Positions 16,901 through 20,418 of a stretch of 20,418 nucleotides of DNA are shown here, one piece after another. The notes beneath the pieces are model-generated. The model was given only the letters and a program-made list of their open reading frames with translations, did no database searches and had not been told where the DNA came from. The stretch spans positions 1-20,418 of the forward strand of contig URNF01000026.1 of NCBI GenBank assembly GCA_900549155.1. Direction: 5' to 3'. Source of the DNA: an uncultured Oscillospiraceae bacterium (GTDB lineage Bacteria; Bacillota; Clostridia; Oscillospirales; Acutalibacteraceae). A program made the translations under genes and the position numbers. Numbering within the stretch: the first letter of the stretch is position 1; every line of letters begins with the position of its first letter.

Positions 16901-17054
16901 CCAGGGGGGATGCCAGATCGTTGACCGTCAAATTATAGATCTGCAGATCTGTGCTCTGTCCCAAAACCGTCCACACCCCACCTGCTGCAAATAAACCGGT
17001 CAACATACACAACACCATAAAAATCCCCATAACACGCGTACTCAATTTTTTCAT
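10962..17054 (-). CDS. Giant secreted GH78 alpha-L-rhamnosidase-like enzyme
   Basis: 2,030 residues. It probably removes terminal alpha-L-rhamnose from plant or microbial glycans outside the cell. Order: signal peptide (1-32); GH78 Fn3-like N-terminal domain (about 37-145, with DLASPLAIDETPRFGWRL); an insert of three beta-sandwich units (170-369, 370-569, about 570-710); the rhamnosidase N domain (ARLYITSYGMYTAFINGT from 764); a beta domain near 950-1060; the (alpha/alpha)6 catalytic domain with TDCPQRDERLGYSGD (acid Glu1125) and TTMWERWNSYS (base Glu1391). The 266-residue spacing of these Glu residues is close to that in known GH78 enzymes. Beyond about 1541 come a further lectin-like unit (about 1570-1785), an InlB-repeat-like unit (about 1806-1890) and a C-terminal GLRF domain (1893-2030). 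No sortase or S-layer anchor is seen, so it is probably released. The ribosome site AGGAGG lies 11 nt upstream, within the end of the AraC gene. Confidence 0.93.
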   Translation of the reverse strand: MKKLSTRVMGIFMVLCMLTGLFAAGGVWTVLGQSTDLQIYNLTVNDLASPLAIDETPRFGWRLASETTGQRQTDYRIVVTEKDSQKTVWDTDKVSSSDTSDILYAGEALQDCTAYLWTLTVWASDGEVYTAKDNTFETGFLNTDMTDGASWISLREAWDEETDEAYAVNYAVDMDILKMDGAFSLILGEGRAVTNKTLMWQIVKYSGNYLLKPHYYDAGYQWQWRTTSWAEFAKDAETYADLSENGFHLRVTVNDKEIKTYINGTLISEVELAPLNVTASLRVLGVRGATNENFVLDNLTVTDYSGNADGIALVSYDFETSTPTFKNSNSRVENGAFTTYLEDGSGRTWFGEEYFSEKLDELGQVMDTDYAVDVDILKMDGAFSLILGEGRAVTNKTLMWQIVKYSGNYLLKPHYYDAGYEWQWRTTSWVEFAKDTESYTDLSENGFHLRVELNDEVVKTYINGTLISEIALAPLNVTASLRELGVRGATNENFVLDNLTVTDYSRNKSGTTLVSYDFETSKPTFKNSNSRVENGTFTTYLEDGSLRGWFGEEYFSESLDEVRDGLNKPLAEYVDPYTFEADVAVIQSTASLCFAMTDTKNYAMWQFIAYDDAVILRPHTCIGGNFNALDNVNITSYVTPTQMKSGVHVKIYVDGTAIKTYVGDDLVDTREIAGLSLSFAPMRFGTRCASGEEFTLDNLKAVATGTDKVLFDYDGERFNPLYRGKIQDGKIHLGSDKDYATTMVHNGTATLRRTVNAEKEIANARLYITSYGMYTAFINGTSVATLRNEVLTPGWTLEEKRLEYDAYDITKLMQQGENTVAVSLNDGWASLLQMYYSIEPTAPLSLLAKVLITYTDGTTEWVVTDKSWMTARTGPVLSGDIYQGEAYDATADVSYRENGFDTSSWLSANIQTVSATVTARNGGSIYVRDDLERHAQKVVVYETVENAVADTQYGKIVPLATYGDEAFELKAGQRAVVDLGQNAAGWEKFTVSAARGTEILVRHAEMLNDNNGLYSRGNDGPEGSVYTANLRNAPAKTVYICSGNGQETYHPTVTYYGFRYLEITASADITVHKVSGETLTSITKEQDSGTFISSSALLNQLYSNIKWSQYSNYFGQATDCPQRDERLGYSGDQNFFAATGMYNADVKAFSRNFMKTLADGQASDGAYGNTLPFANADGSAWAGVGGYADAGILIPYRYYRQYGDTSLMEEYWPSMTKYMDYLYTCGAERIGQQFGDWLSTTTNDSQMVNFISYVYTIWDTQVMQEMATVLGKTDEAEKYAAMEQRHLGFFREKFLDENGDLNMKNQQTSYLFALKLHLYTDDAAWQRGKKALRKAIVDNGNRINTGFMGTSIILETLAELDMNDLAYKLLMQENNPSWLYSVKQGATTMWERWNSYSIASGFGDADMNSFNHYSYGSAGAYLYSSVLGIQPLEAGYTKALIAPKVDASLTHVSGSYDSVNGKIESAWALQADGTYAYTVRIPANMTAKIELEQSTFGEFAVNGVAADAATLDADGIAFVGKEDGLAVFEATSGEFRFVFNAYPLLTAATQKTAAETFDYDDVSVTLTDKFHLYYNREAVYGQVGISGNTDTDDVYGGPTDAYSAWVASDGWLKRDTKKTWGEVFRKIDSLVPLNSDGEEISLSHFETTFDVRFDTATFGAAILGFRQATPGKFTGSYYSISTEQGFVAIGQGGITISAGENIVSDRKDAGRDMYNHWQTETFSEKLPDRISVKVQVVGTHCKVWIYNYGTDTVIKSYDEEIAALDAGTLAYGVSAVVHSIGNIHLKALDQDGNAADLLTPQTEDPTVLPYRGGIATIIDVEKTENGYRYTLAITPKTGYQLSAGGFYAEDTDGTLTMPQRVGWRQDGDGNAFMVETTGGGLLHAAFVGNRAVSGNIAPIGTSVNAVKKGLRFVHRAYAYEKDGARYMWVNGEEKAVADYGVLIGAASVIGEDDLTTELAAQSQYIQKVSVKERDVYYDYCTEYVDMSACIVNLDKVEGGFGMDVTTRAYVQLEDGTVLYGNAYTTNYTNG
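15372..15947 (-). repeat. Tandem intragenic repeat, second copy (residues about 370-561)
   Basis: This segment repeats 15972-16547 at a period of exactly 600 nt (200 residues). The start of each copy encodes YAVD then ILKMDGAFSLILGEG, and the end encodes WFGEEYFSE and LDE. Around 15848-15935 the two copies differ at only a few bases; elsewhere third-position changes are commoner. The conserved frame shows a functional protein-domain duplication. Confidence 0.92.
15972..16547 (-). repeat. Tandem intragenic repeat, first copy (residues about 170-361)
   Basis: First of the two 200-residue units in the rhamnosidase-like protein, each a probable beta-sandwich (laminin-G or carbohydrate-binding-like) domain with QWQWRTTSW and FVLDNLTVTDYS. 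A third, strongly diverged unit follows the second (about 14930-15345), recognisable by ADVAV, MWQFIAYDDAVILRPH and FTLDNLKAV. Confidence 0.92.
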
Positions 17055-17056
17055 GT

Positions 17057-17875
17057 TTATGTCTTCCTCCTTTGAAATTTTTCTTGATATTCCCGCGGTG
17101 TTTTACCGGTATTTCGTTTGAAAAATCGCGCAAACCCCTGCGCATCGTCGTCAAAGCCGACCCGCCTTGCCGTCTCACGCACCGACACGCCCGATTCCAG
17201 CAGGCTTTCGGAAAGACTGCGCTTGCGGTCTGCAATATACCGCGCGGGCGATATGCCGGTCTCGGCACGAAAATAGTGGGCGAAATAGTTCGGCGTCACA
17301 TGAATGAACGCCGCCACATCCGCCACCGACAGCGGTTCATCCAAATGCGTGTCGATATACTGCATCACATCGCCGATCCGCCCCTCGCGGCGACATGTGG
17401 TCGCCTGCGCCTCCTGCAGATACAAAGAAAAAACATAGAAAAGGCGTCCCTTTCGCGCCATCAGCTCGGAAAGCGAGATCGATTTTCCGCAGGTGCCCTC
17501 GAGCACAGCGAACGCCTCACATATCGCCTGCCGCTTCTCCACCGGCAAATGCACGACAAACGGCATCTGCAGCCATTCAAAAAGCGAGGTGCTCCAAAGT
17601 GCGCCCTCGAACCGCAGCGCCCACAGAGAGAAGTTTTCCGCACGGTCACAGCCGTATTCCGAAAAAAGCGTGTCCGGATGCAGACAGAAATCGCCCTCAT
17701 GCAGACGGTACTCTTTTCCGTCAATACGCATATACGCTTCGCCGCCCGTGACATACCAAAGCTCGCTGAACGACCCGACCGCACGCTTGTCCGACCAACC
17801 GTGCGGCAGGCGGTCTAAAAATGTGCAGTCCCGAAATTGCAGATCTGCACGACCATACAGTAGTTGATCCTTCAT
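17057..17875 (-). CDS. AraC-family transcriptional regulator
   Basis: 272 residues. The N-terminal half has a cupin-like sensing pattern (ELWYVTGGEAYMRIDGKEY, then LHEGDFCLHPDTLFSEY at about 57-74). The C-terminal 100 residues form two helix-turn-helix motifs: LSVADVAAFIHVTPNYFAHYF and the second with VRETARRVGFDDDAQGFARFF followed by KRNTGKTPREY, the AraC signature. Start ATG 17875 follows GGGAGAGAG; the frame is open much further upstream only because that DNA is purine-rich. The stop codon is 2 nt before the start of the rhamnosidase gene and carries that gene's ribosome site, so both form one operon. It probably activates its own operon in response to the released sugar, by analogy with RhaR/RhaS-type control; the ligand is not known. 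Confidence 0.93.
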   Translation of the reverse strand: MKDQLLYGRADLQFRDCTFLDRLPHGWSDKRAVGSFSELWYVTGGEAYMRIDGKEYRLHEGDFCLHPDTLFSEYGCDRAENFSLWALRFEGALWSTSLFEWLQMPFVVHLPVEKRQAICEAFAVLEGTCGKSISLSELMARKGRLFYVFSLYLQEAQATTCRREGRIGDVMQYIDTHLDEPLSVADVAAFIHVTPNYFAHYFRAETGISPARYIADRKRSLSESLLESGVSVRETARRVGFDDDAQGFARFFKRNTGKTPREYQEKFQRRKT

Positions 17876-17906
17876 AGACTCTCTCCCGTCATCGGCAATA
17901 TGACTA

Positions 17907-17938
17907 AATATATCTAATATACCTATAGTTATTATAGG
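17907..17938 (-). promoter_or_regulatory. Operator-like sites overlapping the AraC promoter and start of transcription
   Basis: CCTATA (17922-17927) and TATAGG (17933-17938) form a perfect inverted repeat with a 5-nt spacer over the -10 box. Next to it, minus-strand GGTATATTAGATATATT (17923-17907) matches the core of the TetR-promoter element GGTATACTAAGTATATC at 13 of 17 positions. Either could be a repressor site; A+T richness makes chance similarity a real risk. Confidence 0.4.
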
Positions 17939-17959
17939 CAATAATCTCGCATCTGTAAA
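17931..17959 (-). promoter_or_regulatory. Promoter of the AraC-GH78 operon
   Basis: Minus strand: TTTACA (17954-17959), 17 nt, perfect TATAAT (17931-17936). The leader to the AraC start is about 50 nt. Confidence 0.72.
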
Positions 17960-17989
17960 TGGCAAAACCTGTGTAAAAAGTGCATCTTT

Positions 17990-18304
17990 TAGCGCTTCCC
18001 CGTCCTTTTTCGCTGTTTTGCTCCGCTTGCTGCCCTGCGACATTTTGCGTTCTTCTGCCTTGTTTGCCGTCTTGTCCGACCGCCGTGCCTTTCCCGCTGC
18101 CCGTACATATCCTCGCCCCTCGTCCGTTCTCGTCCAACCCGGCGCACACTGCATCCCGCATCTTCCGCTCCGAATCCCGCTCGCTTTTCTCCGCTCCGTC
18201 CCCGCTCTGTCTTTCCGCGCTTCGAACCCTCCCGCTTTGCCTTTCCTGCTCTGAATCTCCCACTCTGTCTACCCCCTCGCCACATTCCTCTCGCCCCGCA
18301 AAAA
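17990..18304. other. Non-coding strand-asymmetric tract, pyrimidine-rich on plus
   Basis: From 18001 to 18300 only about 74 of 300 plus-strand bases are purines (hand count). All three minus frames stay open for long stretches because stop codons are rare in such DNA, but no frame has a credible start, ribosome site or domain. Within 18162-18270 I see four imperfect units of 26-30 nt, each with a CCGCTC-like start, a CCCGCTC-like middle and a CTTT-like end. It separates the divergent AraC and TetR promoters. Confidence 0.7.
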
Positions 18305-18312
18305 AATATCGC

Positions 18313-18341
18313 TTGCATTCCCGTCTCCGTTATGGTATACT
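18313..18341 (+). promoter_or_regulatory. Promoter of the TetR operon
   Basis: TTGCAT (18313-18318), 17 nt, TATACT (18336-18341) preceded by TGG (extended -10). Transcription would start near 18348, inside the operator-like repeat. Confidence 0.72.
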
Positions 18342-18371
18342 GCTGGTATACTAAGTATATCGGGAGTATTG
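18332..18371 (+). promoter_or_regulatory. Operator-like element over the TetR -10 box, start of transcription and ribosome site
   Basis: GGTATACTGCTGGTATACT (18334-18352), central A, then AGTATATC and a degenerate right end; 13 of 18 positions on the right complement the left half. It covers the -10 box through the ribosome site GGGAG (18362-18366), the usual place for autorepression by a TetR protein. Nearly identical to 10724-10753. Confidence 0.65.
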
Positions 18372-18374
18372 TTT

Positions 18375-19019
18375 ATGGAAAGAGAGAATAAAAAAGAGGA
18401 TGTGGCGGCGCTGCATCGGGAGAAAATCCTCGAAGCGGCGCACGGACTTTTCTGCCGCGACGGCTTTGCCGCCACCAGCATCACCGGTCTGTCCGCCGCC
18501 TCGCACTACAGCCGCCGCACCATCTATGCCTATTTCGAAAGCAAAGAGGACATCCTGCACCATCTCATTGAAAAAGGGCTGTTGACACTGAAAGCCGACC
18601 TCAAGGTCGCCGTGTCTGCGCAGGGCACATTTGCCGACCGTCTTTTCGCCGTGTTTCGCGCCATCGGAAAATATCAGGGACGCTATCCCCTTTCCGCCGA
18701 GAATGTACAAACGGCAAATGCCCATCTGCTGCAGGCGGCACATCCGACGGCGGCGCAAAAACGCATCCTTGTGTTGGGCGAGGACATCAACCGTCTACTC
18801 GCCGCATTCATAGAGGACGGCAAAAGGGACGGCACCGTGCGGCAATCGGTGATCTCCCCGCTCGCCGTGCAGATACTCTATGCGGGCGTATCGGCGCTGT
18901 ATACCCTCGCTGACAGCAAGACCGCCTATCTGCAACAGGCGTTTGCGCTCTCGCGGGAGGAATTTCTGCAATACGGTTTTCGGCAGCTTGCCGACAGCAT
19001 TTTGGAGGTGCGCTCTTGA
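18375..19019 (+). CDS. TetR/AcrR-family transcriptional regulator
   Basis: 214 residues from ATG 18375, chosen because GGGAG lies 8 nt upstream; a TTG at 18369 would be too close to it. The N-terminal helix-turn-helix is typical: REKILEAAHGLFCRDGFAATSI, then TGLSAASHYSRRTIYAYFESKEDIL (about 15-61). The remainder is an all-helical ligand and dimerisation domain without recognisable specificity. It is the first gene of a three-gene operon with overlapping junctions and probably represses that operon through the operator over its promoter. The ligand is unknown. Confidence 0.93.
   Translation: MERENKKEDVAALHREKILEAAHGLFCRDGFAATSITGLSAASHYSRRTIYAYFESKEDILHHLIEKGLLTLKADLKVAVSAQGTFADRLFAVFRAIGKYQGRYPLSAENVQTANAHLLQAAHPTAAQKRILVLGEDINRLLAAFIEDGKRDGTVRQSVISPLAVQILYAGVSALYTLADSKTAYLQQAFALSREEFLQYGFRQLADSILEVRS
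19004..19010 (+). promoter_or_regulatory. Ribosome site that fixes a TTG start
   Basis: GGAGGTG ends 5 nt before TTG at 19016. It lies within the last codons of the TetR gene, and the TTG overlaps that gene's TGA (TTGA). No ATG or GTG in this frame is as well placed, so the non-ATG start is favoured. Confidence 0.75.
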
Positions 19020-19462
19020 TACACGGAGGACTGCTGACACATTCCGGACAGGACACCGCGCCGCTGCTTGCCTGTAATGAGACACTTGCGGCAAACGGAC
19101 TGTGTCTCTCCGAAGCACAGGCGCAAATGCTGCTGCGCACACAGCGGCAAACGCTGGAGCAAACGGGACGTCTGGCGTTTCGCGCAGATATTCCGGCAAA
19201 GCTGGCGTTGGCGTTTGCCGACTCCGCTTTTCTGACGCAGGAGAACTTTGCGGACACGCTTTGCACCTTTGTTGCGCTTTTCTATCACTTCAAAAACGAG
19301 ACCGCCGAGCAATACAGCGACGATGCGCTCATTGCCGCCATGAAGCACGCGTTTGAAAACACATGCGGCGGCAGTGTGCAGAAACTGGCAGACGAAGCGC
19401 TGCCCGCTCTTGCGCGCCGCTACAACATGCGGCGGTGCGACCCGTGGGAAGTGCTGCCATGA
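19016..19462 (+). CDS. Uncharacterised protein, DUF6323-like
   Basis: 148 residues with a TTG start overlapping the TetR stop by 4 nt. From memory it resembles the uncharacterised family DUF6323: LSEAQAQMLLRTQRQTLEQTGR near the N-terminus, then LALAFADSAFLTQENFADTL, LFYHFKNETAEQYSDDALI and AFENTCGGSVQKLADE towards the end. This family identification is recollection, not a search result. Predicted largely helical and soluble; no signal peptide, membrane segment or catalytic motif. It sits between a TetR regulator and a DUF6179-like gene, with which it shares an ATGA overlap. Function unknown. Confidence 0.85.
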   Translation: MIHGGLLTHSGQDTAPLLACNETLAANGLCLSEAQAQMLLRTQRQTLEQTGRLAFRADIPAKLALAFADSAFLTQENFADTLCTFVALFYHFKNETAEQYSDDALIAAMKHAFENTCGGSVQKLADEALPALARRYNMRRCDPWEVLP

Positions 19463-20346
19463 GCGCCGCATCACCTGAGCAGTATCTGTCCGATCTCATC
19501 GCCGTCGGCTTGGAAAGCGGGAAACTCACCGACAGTGACGCTGCCGCCGTTCGCAGCGCCTGTCTTTCCCTGTTGGCACAAAATGCCGAAACGCTGCTCG
19601 GCGCAGAAAGCGGCTCGGTGCGCATCGAGACTGCAACAGAGCTGCTCACCTCCATCTTCTTTGTCATCGGCACAGCACTGCGTGCATACCCCACCGAAAA
19701 CGATGCCATCACCGCACTGTGCACCGTGCCGACCGCGCGGCTGTATGCGGACGGGCAGCGCCGCATACGGCAAAAGCTGCAAGCGGCGCGTCTTTTGCAT
19801 CACCGTCTGCGGCAGCATCTCTTTGTCACGCCCAACGTGTTCTACCGTGCGACGGTGATCGACGCCATCGGCGGCTTTTTTAAGCTGTACCACCCGGAGC
19901 TTTTCGCCCACGAGCGGCACATCACCGCCGATTATCCCACTTTTTTCGGGCTGCCGCCGCTTTTCGGCATTGCGTTTATCGAGCAGTATCAAAAGGACAT
20001 TGCCTATGAAAACCGCTTTTGCCGCAGCTTTGCGCCGTCCTGTGTGGACACGCTGCTGCGCAAGCAGCAGCCGCGGTATGCGCAGACGGTCATGAATCTC
20101 TTTTCCCCCGTTTTGACCGCCGCGATCGGCTGCGTGCTGACGGCGCAGCCGATCCGACAGCTGCAATATGACCGTGCGGCGCTTGGCGCCCGCCTGGCGC
20201 TGCTCCCCACCGATGCCGTCAGAGACACATATGCCGACGCTGCCCGACGGCTGTGCCGTTTGCTCGACTGTTCCGAGGGGCTTTCCCGCTATATACAAAA
20301 AGCGGCGGCGCGGCTTGCCGACGAATACCTGCTGCAGCGGTCATGA
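19459..20346 (+). CDS. Uncharacterised protein, DUF6179-like
   Basis: 295 residues. ATG at 19459 overlaps the previous TGA (ATGA); earlier in-frame starts would overlap that gene deeply and lack a ribosome site. From memory it resembles DUF6179: SGSVRIETATELLTSIFFVIG (about 52-72), LYADGQRRIRQKLQAAR, the stretch TPNVFYRATVIDAIGGFFKLY, DYPTFFGLPPLFGIAFIEQY, ENRFCRSF and NLFSPVLTAAIGCVL. It may be somewhat shorter than other family members I recall. Mostly helical, with no signal peptide or clear catalytic residues; a few hydrophobic stretches are too amphipathic to call membrane segments. It is the last gene of the TetR operon, followed by hairpins. Function unknown. Confidence 0.87.
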   Translation: MSAASPEQYLSDLIAVGLESGKLTDSDAAAVRSACLSLLAQNAETLLGAESGSVRIETATELLTSIFFVIGTALRAYPTENDAITALCTVPTARLYADGQRRIRQKLQAARLLHHRLRQHLFVTPNVFYRATVIDAIGGFFKLYHPELFAHERHITADYPTFFGLPPLFGIAFIEQYQKDIAYENRFCRSFAPSCVDTLLRKQQPRYAQTVMNLFSPVLTAAIGCVLTAQPIRQLQYDRAALGARLALLPTDAVRDTYADAARRLCRLLDCSEGLSRYIQKAAARLADEYLLQRS

Positions 20347-20414
20347 CGCCCGCGCAGGGCGCAAATAAATATCCACCCGCAAAGCGGGTGGTATTTCATT
20401 TTCGGGCAAAGCCC
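20347..20414 (+). terminator. Terminator region with three successive hairpins
   Basis: CGCCC (20347-20351) pairs with GGGCG (20357-20361); CCACCCGC (20373-20380) pairs with GCGGGTGG (20384-20391) around an AAA loop; GGGC (20404-20407) pairs with GCCC (20411-20414), again around AAA. The middle one is the best terminator, with AAATA and TATTT extending the stem and a T-rich ATTTCATTTT after it. The window ends 4 nt later. Confidence 0.7.
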
Positions 20415-20418
20415 TAAA

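Noticed and set aside
13104..16994. A 1,296-codon open frame on the plus strand opposite the rhamnosidase gene
   Set aside because: It lies antisense to a gene with clear GH78 motifs, has no ribosome site and reads as Arg/His/Val-rich nonsense; it is an effect of codon bias on the other strand.
17876..18154. N-terminal extension of the AraC gene by 93 codons
   Set aside because: The frame is open only through purine-rich DNA; a good promoter and the ribosome site GGGAGAGAG place the start at 17875.
10724..18361. The two 30-nt direct copies as attachment sites of a mobile element
   Set aside because: No integrase or transposase lies between them, and one copy functions naturally as promoter and operator of the TetR gene. 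Kept as one hypothesis, not called as a mobile element.

Overview
The window (20,418 nt, roughly 55-60% GC by eye) looks like a chromosomal segment of a Gram-positive anaerobe of class Clostridia. This is inferred from strong AGGAGG-type ribosome sites, sigma-A promoters of the TTGACA-N17-TATAAT type often with an extended TGG/TGC before the -10, a GHKL kinase paired with a LytTR regulator, an Mrp ATPase with an N-terminal Cys cluster, and a very large secreted glycosidase ending in a domain I associate with clostridial exported proteins. A precise genus cannot be given. There are 14 supported protein genes, no RNA genes, no CRISPR array and no recognisable transposase.

Left part (1-3168): the start of a secreted, glycine-rich, probably beta-structured surface protein runs off the left edge on the minus strand. 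Divergent from it is a two-gene signalling operon: a LytTR response regulator overlapping a multi-pass GHKL histidine kinase. A bidirectional terminator closes it.

Middle part (3226-10627): on the minus strand lie a cytoplasmic GH13 oligo-1,6-glucosidase-type enzyme, a MATE efflux transporter, an Mrp/ApbC Fe-S carrier ATPase and a small initiating sugar-phosphate transferase. The MATE gene has its own strong promoter, followed at once by a textbook intrinsic terminator inside its leader, so it is a candidate for transcription attenuation. Divergent from the transferase is nadE (glutamine-dependent NAD+ synthetase), followed closely by a small Cys-cluster protein and a terminator.

Right part (10628-20418): a two-gene minus-strand operon encodes an AraC-type regulator and, 2 nt later, a 2,030-residue secreted GH78 alpha-L-rhamnosidase-like enzyme containing a nearly identical tandem 200-residue duplication. 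Divergent from it is a tightly overlapping three-gene operon: a TetR-type regulator followed by two proteins of unknown function that I recall as DUF6323 and DUF6179 families. An operator-like, partly palindromic sequence occurs almost identically (29 of 30 positions) at the TetR promoter and, as an orphan, in the 349-nt gap downstream of the rhamnosidase. A weaker version sits near the expected start of the AraC transcript. Between the AraC and TetR promoters lies about 300 nt that is three-quarters pyrimidine on the plus strand.

The best candidates for something undescribed are the TetR-DUF6323-DUF6179 cassette with its long operator, the orphan copy of that operator, and the MATE leader terminator. 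All functional links are inferences from sequence and layout.
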